64,000 bases of DNA from Kiritimatiellia bacterium (GTDB taxonomy: Bacteria; Verrucomicrobiota; Kiritimatiellia; RFP12; UBA1067), in NCBI GenBank assembly GCA_016296065.1, contig JAEDKA010000001.1:199716-263715 (forward strand), read 5' to 3'. Within the stretch, counting starts at the first letter, position 1. Each line of letters opens with the position of its first letter. The translations under genes and the position numbers were made by a program. Under the pieces are notes generated by a model, which did not search any database, was not told the DNA's origin, and saw nothing but the letters and a program-made list of their open reading frames with translations. Below, piece after piece: positions 17,294 to 26,607 of this stretch.

Positions 17294-17776
17294 ATGAACA
17301 AGAAAATACTGATGACAGTCGCTACGGCACTTGTCGCGGGAACTCTTCTCGCGAGGCCTCACGGCGGCTTCGGCGGACCTCGCGGCGGCTTCGGCGGACC
17401 TCGCGGGCCGATGCCGATGATGCACCATCACATGGGACCGCGCATGCCGATGCACCGTCCGCCGCCTCCGCCCATGTACCGCCACCACCACTACAGCGGC
17501 TGGGGCCGCGGCGGAAGCCACTTCTGGCCCGGTTTCGTCGGAGGAGTGGTAGGAGGCGTGATTGCGGACGCGCTTGTCACGCCTGCGGTCGTGGCGAGCA
17601 GCGTGGTTAGCGCGCCTACGGTCGTGACCACTCCGGTCTACACTTCGCAGCCGGTCTACTCGACACAGCAGGTATGGGTCCCGGGAGCGTATGTGGACCA
17701 GGTCCAGCCGAACGGCACTGTTATCCGCGTGTGGCAGCCGGGACACTACGAGACGCGCAGCGTTCTGGTGCAGTAG
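17294..17776 (+). CDS. small exported Gly/Pro/His-rich protein
   Basis: 160 aa with signal peptide (MNKKILMTVATALVAGTLLA). A tandem GGFGGPR repeat (18-nt period at about 17364-17404) is followed by His/Met/Pro-rich stretches (MMHHHMGP, HRPPPPPMYRHHHY), then a Gly-rich hydrophobic glycine-zipper-like segment (FVGGVVGGVIADAL) and a Val/Thr/Tyr-rich tail with WVPGAYV. The His/Met content suggests metal binding, but this is inference. AAAGGA ribosome site. A very strong hairpin terminator follows 24 nt after its stop. Confidence 0.8.
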   Translation: MNKKILMTVATALVAGTLLARPHGGFGGPRGGFGGPRGPMPMMHHHMGPRMPMHRPPPPPMYRHHHYSGWGRGGSHFWPGFVGGVVGGVIADALVTPAVVASSVVSAPTVVTTPVYTSQPVYSTQQVWVPGAYVDQVQPNGTVIRVWQPGHYETRSVLVQ

Positions 17777-17800
17777 CAGACAGGGAAAGTGCAGCATTAA

Positions 17801-17840
17801 GGCCGCCTGGCGCGCATTTCGGCGCGCGGCGGCCATTTTT
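17801..17840 (+). terminator. strong intrinsic terminator fused to the der promoter
   Basis: GGCCGCC + GCGCGC pair with GCGCGC + GGCGGCC around an ATTTCG loop (two-base bulge on the left arm), then ATTTTT. The T-run continues straight into GGTATAAT of the next promoter. Confidence 0.9.
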
Positions 17841-17842
17841 GG

Positions 17843-17848
17843 TATAAT
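17843..17848 (+). promoter_or_regulatory. extended -10 box of der
   Basis: TTTTTGGTATAAT; der ATG is 25 nt downstream. An ATG only 2 nt after the box opens a nine-codon frame ending in the der start, but it is too close to be transcribed. Confidence 0.75.
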
Positions 17849-17873
17849 CTATGGCGAAAGTGAGATCAAAGCC

Positions 17874-19241
17874 ATGAACGTCGTATCCCTAGTCGGCAGG
17901 CCCAACACGGGCAAGAGCGCGCTCTTCAACCGCATAGCGAGGAAGCGCGTTGCCATCGTTTTCGACCAGCCGGGCGTCACGCGCGACCGCGTGACGCGCG
18001 AGGTGGAGGTGCAGGGCCGCAGGGTGATGCTCGTCGACACGGGCGGAATCGCCTTCGACCGCCGCGTCACGCACGATCCGCTCGACGAGGAGACGAAGGG
18101 GCAGGCCGCGCTTGCGGTGGAGGACTCCGCGGTCTGCGTCATCGTCGTCGACTCCCGCGAGGGCATAACCCCGCTGGACTCGGAGGTCATCGCGGCCGTC
18201 CGCAAGTCCGGCGTCCCGTGCGTGATCGCCGCGAACAAGTGCGACACTGCGGACGACGACTGGCGCGCCGCCGAGTTCGAGCGGTTCGGGCTCCCCGTCT
18301 TCGCGACGAGCGCGGAGCACGGCAGGGGCGTGGAGGCCCTTGTCTCCGACGTCGTCTCGAAGCTTCCGCCGGTGGACGCGGAGGAGGAGAGCTCCAGGAG
18401 GCCGCTCCGCGTCGCGATCGTCGGACGCCCCAACGCCGGCAAGTCGTCGTACGTGAACCGTCTTCTCAACGCCCCGCGCGTCATCGTCTCGGAGATCGCA
18501 GGCACGACGCGCGACGCGGTGGAGGTTCCGTTCACCATCGGCTCCGGTCCCGAGGCGCGGCACTACATGCTCGTCGACACGGCGGGGATGAAGCCGCACA
18601 CGAAGATGTCCAAGACGTCCGTCGACAACTTCTCGCTGTTCCGCTCCGAGCAGGCGATCGAGGAGGCGGACGTCGTGATACTGCTCCTAGATCCCGTGAT
18701 GGGCCCGACGATGCAGGACAAGCGCATCGCCGGCAAGATACTCGACGCGCACCGCGCGTGCGTGCTGATGCTGAACAAGTGGGACCTCGCGCTGAAGGAG
18801 GGAATCACGAACGAGAAGAAGGCGGCGGACGCGGTGCGGGCGATGATGCCGTTCCTGAACTTCGCGCCGATCGTGTTCTGCTCCAACAAGTCCGGGTACA
18901 ACATCCGCCGCACCGTCGAGGCGATAGACCGCGCCGCGGCGTCCGCGAGCGAGCGCATCCCGACGGGGATGCTCAACAACGTCATCGTGAAGGCCACGAA
19001 GAAGACGCTTTCGCCGATGATAAAGGGCAAGCGGCTCAAGATATACTACGGACTCCAGGTGTCGACGAACCCGCAGACGATACGCCTCTTCGTCAACGAC
19101 CCGAAGCTCGTGACGCCCGCGTACCTGAGCTTCATAGAGAAGAACATCCGCGTCCGCTTCGGACTCGAAGGCGCGCCGCTGAGGATATTCCTGAAGGCCC
19201 GCACGCGCAAGGACCCGGCGTCCTCCCCGCCGAAGGCCTAA
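17874..19241 (+). CDS. der: ribosome-assembly GTPase Der (EngA)
   Basis: Double-Era GTPase needed for 50S subunit maturation. 455 aa. First G domain: GRPNTGKS at 8-15, DTGG, NKCD. Second G domain from about 180: GRPNAGKS, DTAGMK, NKWD. The C-terminal KH-like domain begins near 350 (MLNNVIVKATKKT). The annotated frame is open further upstream, but the first sensible start is this ATG, which begins the canonical MNVVSLVGRPN. It has its own extended -10 promoter and ends in a perfect palindrome shared with the convergent dinB. Confidence 0.96.
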   Translation: MNVVSLVGRPNTGKSALFNRIARKRVAIVFDQPGVTRDRVTREVEVQGRRVMLVDTGGIAFDRRVTHDPLDEETKGQAALAVEDSAVCVIVVDSREGITPLDSEVIAAVRKSGVPCVIAANKCDTADDDWRAAEFERFGLPVFATSAEHGRGVEALVSDVVSKLPPVDAEEESSRRPLRVAIVGRPNAGKSSYVNRLLNAPRVIVSEIAGTTRDAVEVPFTIGSGPEARHYMLVDTAGMKPHTKMSKTSVDNFSLFRSEQAIEEADVVILLLDPVMGPTMQDKRIAGKILDAHRACVLMLNKWDLALKEGITNEKKAADAVRAMMPFLNFAPIVFCSNKSGYNIRRTVEAIDRAAASASERIPTGMLNNVIVKATKKTLSPMIKGKRLKIYYGLQVSTNPQTIRLFVNDPKLVTPAYLSFIEKNIRVRFGLEGAPLRIFLKARTRKDPASSPPKA

Positions 19242-19244
19242 AAA

Positions 19245-19266
19245 CCCGCGCGGACGTCCGCGCGGG
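19245..19266. terminator. perfect 22-bp palindrome between convergent der and dinB
   Basis: CCCGCGCGGAC followed at once by GTCCGCGCGGG; AAAA on the left and CTTCT on the right. Likely a weak bidirectional terminator. Confidence 0.65.
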
Positions 19267-19277
19267 CTTCTGCCGCG

Positions 19278-20444
19278 TCAATTCTTCAGCAGCCCGCGCT
19301 CTCTGAGGGCGTCGAGTGTTTCGGAGAGGCGCTCGCGCTTCCTGCGCGATTCGTCCTCCGGGTCTGCGAAGAGCATCGGCTCCGAATCTTCGGGGAAGTC
19401 CTGCAGATTCGCGACTCCGAAGCCCACGAGCCGCACGGTGTACTTTGCGCTTCCCTCGGGCCACTCGCGGTCGAAGAGCCTCAGCGCCGCCTCGCGGAAC
19501 GCGAAGTCGTCGCGCGCGGGGTGCGCGAAGGGCATCTGGCGCGTCAGCGTCTCGAAGTCGGCGTCGCGCAGCTTGAAGCGCGCGGTGCGCGCCCAGCGTT
19601 TCTCGCGGCGGAACCTTAGCCCGACGTCCGTGACGAGCTCCAGAAGCTTCTCGCGTACCGCCTCGCGGTCGGAGATGTCCTCGTCGAAGGTGTGCTCGCG
19701 CGAGACGGACTTCTCCTCGCCCGGTTCCCAGTGGACCTTGTCGTCCGACCTCCCGAACGCCATGTCGACGAGATCGTCCGAGACGAGCGCGTTGCCGCGT
19801 CCGAGCCGCTGGACGTCTCCGCACGTGGTGATTCCGTACGGCTTCAGCGCCTCTATCGTCTTCTTCCCGACGCCCCAGAGGATGCCGATCGGCTTGCGCG
19901 CGAGGAAGGCGGCGATCTCGTCCGGCTCGAACGGCATGAGGGTGAGTCCGTCGGGCTTGTGCTGCTCCGACCCTATCTTCGCGAGGAGCCTGTTCGGCGC
20001 GATCCCCACCGAGCACGTCACGCCGCAGACGCGGCGTATCTCGCTTCGCAGCGCCTCGCCGAGCGCGACGGCGCGCTCCGCGGCGGATGCGCCGCGGAAG
20101 AGGTGGAGCGAGCCCGCGATGTCGAGGAATGCCTCGTCCACCGAAACCCCCTCGACGTACGGCGTGTAGTGCGAGAAGACCTCGAACGCCTTGTCCGACA
20201 CGGCCTGGTACTTCGCCATGTCCGGGTACTTGAATATCGCGTGCGGGCAGAGCTGGTATGCCGTGCGGGACGGCATCGCGCTGTGGATGCCATACTTCCG
20301 CGCCTCGTAGGAGCATGTCGAGACGACTCCGCGCTCGTGGGGCCCCGAGCCGACGACGAGCGGCTTCCCACGCCATTCGGGATGGGAGAGCAGCTCTACG
20401 GACGCGAAGAACGCGTCCATGTCGACATGCAGTATCACCGTCAT
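19278..20444 (-). CDS. dinB: DNA polymerase IV (Y family)
   Basis: Translesion DNA polymerase, 388 aa. The catalytic acidic motif HVDMDAFFASVE is at the N-terminus and SVDEAFLD around residue 100. The finger segment SVGIAPNRLLAKI, the helix-hairpin-helix LWGVGKKTIEALKPYGI and the little-finger domain (DISDREAVREKL onward) are in order. The ATG lies 6 nt behind a TATAAT box, so it should be translated from a leaderless mRNA. No clear LexA box was recognised, but a 12-bp palindrome lies upstream at 20511. Confidence 0.95.
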   Translation of the reverse strand: MTVILHVDMDAFFASVELLSHPEWRGKPLVVGSGPHERGVVSTCSYEARKYGIHSAMPSRTAYQLCPHAIFKYPDMAKYQAVSDKAFEVFSHYTPYVEGVSVDEAFLDIAGSLHLFRGASAAERAVALGEALRSEIRRVCGVTCSVGIAPNRLLAKIGSEQHKPDGLTLMPFEPDEIAAFLARKPIGILWGVGKKTIEALKPYGITTCGDVQRLGRGNALVSDDLVDMAFGRSDDKVHWEPGEEKSVSREHTFDEDISDREAVREKLLELVTDVGLRFRREKRWARTARFKLRDADFETLTRQMPFAHPARDDFAFREAALRLFDREWPEGSAKYTVRLVGFGVANLQDFPEDSEPMLFADPEDESRRKRERLSETLDALRERGLLKN

Positions 20445-20450
20445 GGGGCA

Positions 20451-20456
20451 ATTATA
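20451..20456 (-). promoter_or_regulatory. extended -10 box of dinB, leaderless
   Basis: TTTGGTATAAT on the minus strand, 6 nt before the dinB ATG. Confidence 0.75.
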
Positions 20457-20510
20457 CCAAATCTGGCAATGTCCGTGGAAAAGACGGCCCCGTCCCCGCT
20501 GTGGGGGAAG

Positions 20511-20522
20511 ACGGTATACCGT
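20511..20522. promoter_or_regulatory. 12-bp perfect palindrome, possible operator
   Basis: ACGGTATACCGT lies in the 180-bp divergent gap between dinB and the CotH gene, beside a TCCCC/GGGGA hairpin at about 20491-20508. Which promoter it serves is unknown. Confidence 0.35.
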
Positions 20523-20590
20523 GGCAATATACTTCAGTATAGTGGATTCGGGGAGCCGTTCGCATAATTGAGATTTGCAACAACTTTAGG

Positions 20591-20596
20591 TAGAAT
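20591..20596 (+). promoter_or_regulatory. probable -10 box of the CotH protein gene
   Basis: AGGTAGAAT; 28 nt before the ATG at 20625. Confidence 0.5.
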
Positions 20597-20624
20597 ATCC
20601 GCCAACCACACAGAAAGGTCCGCC

Positions 20625-23600
20625 ATGTCACTGAAGTTGAAATTCCAGTTCGCCCGTTGCACCGTCGCCGCCTTGCTGGCCGAGGCCGCGCTGCTGCTGC
20701 CGATGGCCGCATCGGCGGACATTGTCATCAACGAGGTGATGGCGAAGAACGAGACGACTCTCGCTACGATGAACGGAACGCAGGGCATTGACTGGGTGGA
20801 GCTCTACAACTCCGGTGACGAGGAGGAGGACATTACGGGATGGTTTCTCTTCAACAAGCCCAAGAAGTCTCCGGACGAATGGACGCAGATACAGGGCGAG
20901 TGCAGAATTCCGGCGAAGGGCTATCGTATCGTGTGGTGCGACGGCGACGGAATCTGCACCGCGTGGGACGCGTCCGAGCCGCATGTCGCATGCAACATCT
21001 CGACCGATGCCGGCAAGCACACGGTGTTCATCGCGTCCGCCGCAGACAAGGAGTCGATTGTCAATCGCGTCGAGATGCCGCAGAGCCACGCGGACATCTC
21101 CTTCGGATTCGGACATCTGCCGGACATGCTCCTCGACGAGAGCGCTCCGGCGCAGTACAAAGTCGGTTCCGGCGCATGGAAGCAGGCGAGCGGTCCGCTC
21201 GGCATGAGCGCCTCCGCAGGCGTTCTTAGGACAGTCGCGTACAACCTGAACTACTACGGCGACCTCAGGATAAACAACCTCGAGGACGCGGAGCGCTACG
21301 CCGCCGATTCGAACTACTGGCGCACCGATGTCGCGAAGCCCGTCGCGGACGGAACGGTCGACTCGTTCGCGCTCCGCCTGAAGGGCGTGAGCCGCGGGGA
21401 CTTCGGCTCGTACAACGACATCCCGGGATTCTCCAAGGCGAGCCTCGTGTGCAGGGTCTCCGGGGCGGTGAAGATTCCGGAGTCCGGCGAGTGGACCTTC
21501 TCGACCGGATGCTTCGGAGGCGCCGTCGTGCGGCTGAAGCGGCTGGGCGTCGTGTGGTCGCTAGGCGACACTGACAGCGTGCCGTCCGGATATGCCCGCT
21601 CGCTCGACACTCTCGATCTCGATGCGGGTGTGTATGAGATCGAGGTCGTGTGGTTCAAGGACTCGCGCGACGGACTCTACTACGTGCTGGACCTCAGCGC
21701 GGCGAAGGGACGTCACGAGTCCTTCAGCGCCGATGTCTTCAAGGTGATCGGCAGTGCCGGAAGCGACATCACGGTGGCGAGTCCGCTTGGCGCGCAGATC
21801 GCGAACGACATAAGCGGCGAGATGCTCGGCGTCTCCGGGACGCTCTCCTGGAAGTCGACGTTCTCCGTAGAGGATCCTTCCGCCGCGGGCACCGCAAAGC
21901 TCCGCATCCGCTATTCCGATCCGTTCGTGGCCAAGTTCAACGGCACGGAGGTCGCCTCTGTCGCAGATGTCGGCCAGCGCACGGCGGAGGAGATGGCGAA
22001 GGTCGTGGAGTTTCCGATCGACGCGTCGCTCATGCGGAGCGCGAACACGCTCGAGGTCACTATGACGAACAGCTCCGCCGACGATTCCGAGCTTCTTCTC
22101 TCCGCCGGCGTTGCGAGCATGGAGGACAGGCTTGTCGGGCTTTACTTCGAGGAGCCTACGCCGGGCGCGGCGAATTCCGACACGGGGCGCACCCCGTACA
22201 CGCCGGAGGTGGTCTTCAGCGAGCGCCACGGATACAAGACCGAGCCGTTCCGGCTTGCGCTGAGCTGCGCAGGCGAGGGGTACGAGGAACGGAAGATCTA
22301 CTACACCACGGACGGGACGAAGCCGGATCCATCCTCGTCCGCAACTCGCCTGTACACCTCGCCGATCGCCATCGACAGGACCACGTGCGTCCGTGCCTGC
22401 GCCTGCGACGCAAACAGTCTTTTCGAGACGCAGTGGTCCGCCACGTATCTGTTCCTCTCCGACATACTCCAGCAGGACTCGTCGGTTCCGGCGGGCTTCC
22501 CCGCGGACAAGGAGGTGAACGGGCAGTACATGACGTACGGACTCGACAAGGCGATCCTCGGCGACTCGAAGATGCTGGCGCGGTTCACGAAGAGCTTCAC
22601 GAACGGAATCCGCACCGTCTCCATCGTGATGGACCCGAAGGACCTTTTTGACGGCACCAAGGGAATCTACTGCCACGCGCAGAACCGCGGCCGCGACTGG
22701 GAGCGTCCGACGATGCTCGAGCAGATACACCCCGGCGACCAAGAGGATGAGTTCTCCGCCATTTGCGGAATACGCATCCGCGGCGCCTACAGCCGCAACG
22801 CGAACTACAGGAAGCACAGCTTCCACATGATCTTCCGCGGCGAGTACGGAATGGACCGCCTGGAGCATCCGCTCTTCGGCGACGAGGGCGCGGAGAGCTT
22901 CAAGCGCATCGACTTCCGCACCGAGCAGAACAACGCCTGGGTGAACTACGATGCGCACTCGAGGAAGGAGACGATGGTCAACGAGGTCTTCTCGCGCGAT
23001 TCGCAGCGCGACATGGGCCAGCCCTACAACCGCAGCAACTACTACCACCTCTTTATCAACGGCATCTACTGGGGAGTGTACCAGACGGAGGAGCGAGTCG
23101 AGAAGAACTACGCCGCGGACTACCTCGGGGGAGACGACGACAACTACGACGTCATCAGGACCACGAGCATGAACGGCGGCAACTACCACAACGAGGTCGC
23201 CGACGGAAACGAGGACGCGTGGAGTCTGCTGCATTCGATCACGCTCGAGGGCTACGGCGCGGATCATCCGGGCAACTACAACCGCGTGCGCGGGCTCAAT
23301 CCCGACGGAACGCGCAACTTCGACTATCCGATCCTGCTCGACGTCACGAACCTCGTCTGCTATCTGCTGACTTCGCAGTGGGGCGCGGACGGGGACAGTC
23401 CGGCGAACGGACACAACACCGTCAACAACGTCATCGCCTACCGAAACCGCGTGGAGGGCGACTCGACTAGCGAGGGCTTCAAGTTCAATCGCCACGATGC
23501 CGAGAACTCCATGTCGTCGCGCAAGCTGACCGACGGATACACCTCCGGCGCGCACTACCTGACATACGGCAAGATCACGCCCGGCACAAGCACCGCCGAC

Positions 23601-25592
23601 CTCAAGAACTTCAATCCCACCGCGCTGCATGTCGCGCTTATGGAGAACGCCGAATACAGGCGCACGTTCCAGGACATCGTCCAGAAGCAGTTCTTCTCCG
23701 CAGACGGAGCGATGACCGTCGAGGCGTGCGAGGCGCGCTACCGCGCCCGCATGGCGGAGATCGAGGACGCGGTGGTCGCGGAGCTCGCGCGCTGGGGCGA
23801 TGGCAGGTTCGGCTACTCGACGTGGGAGAGCGCCTGCAACTCGGACCTCGAGTTCATCGAGAAGAGGCTTCCTTACCTCATGTCCAACTATCGCTCGCTC
23901 AAGTGGTTCCCGAAGACCGACGCGCCGACGATTCTAGACAGCCTTGCGGAGATGCTCAGAAGCGGGACCTATGTCGGAGGGAACGGACGCGTCTACCTAA
24001 ACGGAGGCGATCAGGGGAAGATCTACTACACCACCGACGGAACCGATCCGTGGCTCGCCGACGGCTCGCGCAACCCCGCGGCGAAGGAGTTCACCGGATC
24101 CGCCCCCGGCAAGACGAAGGTGAAGGTTGTCTCCACCGGAGACCTCTGGAGGTATTTCGAAGGCGACGCCGCTCCGGTCGGGGAGTGGACGGCTGCAGGA
24201 TACGACGACTCGGGATGGAAGGAGGGCAGGAGCAGCTTCGGATTCGTGAACACCGCCTCGTCTGACAGGACCTTCGCGACACAGCTTAGCCGCTACCAGT
24301 CCAACGGGACAAGCAACATAAAGGCCTTCTTCTTCCGCCGGAAGTTCACGCTTGGCGCGGAGGCGAACGCGGAGTCGCTGACGAAGCTTTTCGTCGACAT
24401 CGACTGCGACGACGGCTACATAGCCTACATCAACGGCGTGGAGGTGAAGCGCGAGAACGTCGACACCGCAGGCTATACTTTCTCTGGCAACGGCCAGACC
24501 AACATCGACCTTCCGTCGCCGGTGACGCGATGGGAATTTTCCGCGGGGCTCCTCAAGACTGGCGAGAACATCCTCGCCGTCGAGCTGCACCAGTGCCACG
24601 GCAACTCGTCCGACGCGTGGTGGAATCTCGAGGCGTCCTATGAGAGCGCATCCGGCCAGAGCGAAGGCGGCATTGCGGTTCCCGTCGGCGGAATGGTCCT
24701 GAAGGCGCGCGTCTACAATTCGTCGCGCAGCGAGTGGAGCGCGCTCAGCGAGGTGAGTCTGCTCGGCGCGTCCGACGTCGAGGCGGAGGCCGGACAGGCG
24801 CAGCTGCGCTTCTACGAGATCTACGGTTCCACGAAGACGAACGAAACGGAGACCACTGGAGACGTCGGCGAATACATCGTCCTCACGAACATTTCCGCGA
24901 AGACGGTGAGCCTTGCGGGGCTCAAGGTCAACGTCGAGAAGCTCAAGGACTGGAACAAGAGCGGAGAGGAGGCCTCGAAGTGCCTGTTCGTCCTCACGAG
25001 CGGTTCCGTCGCCCCCTACGGATCGGTCCGCCTAGACCAGGATGCATACTGGGGCGGCGATCCCGTGAACAAGAAGATCACGAACGGCGACGTCTACGTC
25101 TGCCTGACAGACTGTGCCGGATCGATAGTGCAGCGCGGCGAGGCGGCGTTCGACAACGCGCTGTATCCGGGCGTGGACATGGAAGGCGCCGCGCTGAGGG
25201 CTGTGTTGTTCGAAAGGGAGATGACGAACGACGCGGACCACTGGTGCTCGTCCGAGGGTTCGTCTGTTCCGCCCGCCCCCGTCTGGGACGTCGCGGGGAA
25301 GTCCGGCGGCATCTCGGGCTTCTCCGACGGCCACGGCGGAAAGCGCGTGTCGTTCAGGTCGATTTCGCTGAAGGACGGGAAGATCGCGGTTGAGTTCGCC
25401 GCGGGCAGGGTCGATGCCGACGGACAGAAGTTCGCGCTTGTCTGCAAGCGCAGGCTGACGGACGCGGAGACGTTCACAGTCGCGGTGACGCTGTCTGACG
25501 ACAAGAGCGGAACTGCGACGATCGGGACCCTTGAGGGGATTACGGACGAGCCGTCGCTCTTCATTTTTGGCATCGGTCCGGCAGATGAGTGA
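20625..25592 (+). CDS. giant exported CotH-kinase-family protein with lamin-tail domains
   Basis: 1655 aa. The start is the ATG that begins the signal peptide (about 25 residues ending AASA); an upstream in-frame TTG at 20568 lies before the promoter. Domains by eye: lamin-tail domain at about 27-180 (IVINEVMAKNETT, DWVELYNSGDE); a PA14-like region at about 215-360; chitobiase/HexA C-terminal-like motif YYTTDGTKPD near 560; CotH-like core about 660-990 (FRTEQNNAWVNYDAHSRKE, NRSNYYHLFINGIYWGVYQ); a second YYTTDGTDPW near 1133; a galactose-binding-like segment near 1258 (DIDCDDGYIAYINGVEV); and a second lamin-tail domain about 1390-1540. CotH family members can be secreted protein kinases; catalytic residues were not verified. 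Probably cell-surface. Confidence 0.82.
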   Translation: MSLKLKFQFARCTVAALLAEAALLLPMAASADIVINEVMAKNETTLATMNGTQGIDWVELYNSGDEEEDITGWFLFNKPKKSPDEWTQIQGECRIPAKGYRIVWCDGDGICTAWDASEPHVACNISTDAGKHTVFIASAADKESIVNRVEMPQSHADISFGFGHLPDMLLDESAPAQYKVGSGAWKQASGPLGMSASAGVLRTVAYNLNYYGDLRINNLEDAERYAADSNYWRTDVAKPVADGTVDSFALRLKGVSRGDFGSYNDIPGFSKASLVCRVSGAVKIPESGEWTFSTGCFGGAVVRLKRLGVVWSLGDTDSVPSGYARSLDTLDLDAGVYEIEVVWFKDSRDGLYYVLDLSAAKGRHESFSADVFKVIGSAGSDITVASPLGAQIANDISGEMLGVSGTLSWKSTFSVEDPSAAGTAKLRIRYSDPFVAKFNGTEVASVADVGQRTAEEMAKVVEFPIDASLMRSANTLEVTMTNSSADDSELLLSAGVASMEDRLVGLYFEEPTPGAANSDTGRTPYTPEVVFSERHGYKTEPFRLALSCAGEGYEERKIYYTTDGTKPDPSSSATRLYTSPIAIDRTTCVRACACDANSLFETQWSATYLFLSDILQQDSSVPAGFPADKEVNGQYMTYGLDKAILGDSKMLARFTKSFTNGIRTVSIVMDPKDLFDGTKGIYCHAQNRGRDWERPTMLEQIHPGDQEDEFSAICGIRIRGAYSRNANYRKHSFHMIFRGEYGMDRLEHPLFGDEGAESFKRIDFRTEQNNAWVNYDAHSRKETMVNEVFSRDSQRDMGQPYNRSNYYHLFINGIYWGVYQTEERVEKNYAADYLGGDDDNYDVIRTTSMNGGNYHNEVADGNEDAWSLLHSITLEGYGADHPGNYNRVRGLNPDGTRNFDYPILLDVTNLVCYLLTSQWGADGDSPANGHNTVNNVIAYRNRVEGDSTSEGFKFNRHDAENSMSSRKLTDGYTSGAHYLTYGKITPGTSTADLKNFNPTALHVALMENAEYRRTFQDIVQKQFFSADGAMTVEACEARYRARMAEIEDAVVAELARWGDGRFGYSTWESACNSDLEFIEKRLPYLMSNYRSLKWFPKTDAPTILDSLAEMLRSGTYVGGNGRVYLNGGDQGKIYYTTDGTDPWLADGSRNPAAKEFTGSAPGKTKVKVVSTGDLWRYFEGDAAPVGEWTAAGYDDSGWKEGRSSFGFVNTASSDRTFATQLSRYQSNGTSNIKAFFFRRKFTLGAEANAESLTKLFVDIDCDDGYIAYINGVEVKRENVDTAGYTFSGNGQTNIDLPSPVTRWEFSAGLLKTGENILAVELHQCHGNSSDAWWNLEASYESASGQSEGGIAVPVGGMVLKARVYNSSRSEWSALSEVSLLGASDVEAEAGQAQLRFYEIYGSTKTNETETTGDVGEYIVLTNISAKTVSLAGLKVNVEKLKDWNKSGEEASKCLFVLTSGSVAPYGSVRLDQDAYWGGDPVNKKITNGDVYVCLTDCAGSIVQRGEAAFDNALYPGVDMEGAALRAVLFEREMTNDADHWCSSEGSSVPPAPVWDVAGKSGGISGFSDGHGGKRVSFRSISLKDGKIAVEFAAGRVDADGQKFALVCKRRLTDAETFTVAVTLSDDKSGTATIGTLEGITDEPSLFIFGIGPADE

Positions 25593-25622
25593 TCGCTGCG
25601 GCGCGAGGGGCGGTATTTTTGA

Positions 25623-25628
25623 TATAAT
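25623..25628 (+). promoter_or_regulatory. extended -10 box of trpS, leaderless
   Basis: TTTTTGATATAAT, 7 nt before the trpS ATG. Confidence 0.8.
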
Positions 25629-25635
25629 ATGCGCC

Positions 25636-26589
25636 ATGAGAGTTTTGACAGGAATCCAGCCCTCGGGCAAGCTGCACTGGGGCAACTACTTCGGCGCGAT
25701 GAAATCGATGTTCGACCTTCAGGAGAAGGGCGAGAACTTCATGTTCATCGCGAACTTCCACGCAATGACCACGGTGCGCGACGGCGCGCAGCTCAGGGAG
25801 GCCACGCGCGACGTCGCGCTGGACTACCTCGCCTGCGGGCTCGATCCAGAGAAGTCCGTGATATACAGGCAGAGCGACGTCCCTGAGGTGCAGGAGCTCG
25901 CGTGGTACCTTTCGTGCCTCACGCCGATGGGTCTCCTCGAGCGCTGCCACAGCTATAAGGACAAGATGGCGCACGGCTTCGAGGCGACGCACGGGCTCTT
26001 CGCGTACCCCGTCCTCATGGCGGCCGACATCCTCATCATGAACGCCGACCTCGTGCCGGTGGGGAAGGACCAGAAGCAGCACCTCGAGGTTACGCGCGAC
26101 CTCGCGCAGAAGTTCAACAACGCGTACGGCGAGATATTCAAGCTTCCGGACGCGTACATCCCCGAGAATGTCGCGACGATCCCGGGCACGGACGGGCAGA
26201 AGATGTCCAAGTCCTACCACAACACGATCGAGCTTTTCGATCCGTCGGCAAAGAAGAAGATCATGGCCATAGTCACCGACTCGAAGACGATGGAGGAGCC
26301 GAAGGAGCCCGAGGGCAACTCGATCTACGAGATGTACAAGCTCTTCGCGACGCCCGAGGAGGTCGCGACGATGGCCGCGAACTTCCGCGCCGGCAACTAC
26401 GGCTACGGCCACGCGAAGAAGGAGCTGCTCGCCGCGTACAAGCGCCTGTTCGATCCGTTCAGGGAGAAGCGCGAGACCCTCGCGAAGGACCCCGCCTCGC
26501 TCGAGGACATCCTCCAGGCCGGCGCGAAGAAGGCGCGCGCGGCCGCCGCTGTGCAGATGGAGAAGGTCCGCAAGGCTGTCGGACTCTGA
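25636..26589 (+). CDS. trpS: tryptophanyl-tRNA synthetase
   Basis: Class I aminoacyl-tRNA synthetase charging tRNA-Trp, 317 aa, usual length. N-terminal GIQPSGKLHWGNYFGA holds the HIGH-type motif; KMSKS occurs in GTDGQKMSKSYHNT; VGKDQKQHLE is also typical. The frame is open upstream to 25531, but the canonical N-terminus MRVLTGIQPSG begins at this ATG, 7 nt after an extended -10 and without a ribosome site. That fixes it as a leaderless gene. obg follows after 18 nt. Confidence 0.97.
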   Translation: MRVLTGIQPSGKLHWGNYFGAMKSMFDLQEKGENFMFIANFHAMTTVRDGAQLREATRDVALDYLACGLDPEKSVIYRQSDVPEVQELAWYLSCLTPMGLLERCHSYKDKMAHGFEATHGLFAYPVLMAADILIMNADLVPVGKDQKQHLEVTRDLAQKFNNAYGEIFKLPDAYIPENVATIPGTDGQKMSKSYHNTIELFDPSAKKKIMAIVTDSKTMEEPKEPEGNSIYEMYKLFATPEEVATMAANFRAGNYGYGHAKKELLAAYKRLFDPFREKRETLAKDPASLEDILQAGAKKARAAAAVQMEKVRKAVGL

Positions 26590-26607
26590 GAAAGGCAGGA
26601 GAAGTCG

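Noticed and set aside
17851..17877. Nine-codon mini-ORF overlapping the der start
   Set aside because: Its ATG is only 2 nt behind the -10 box and would lie upstream of the transcription start.
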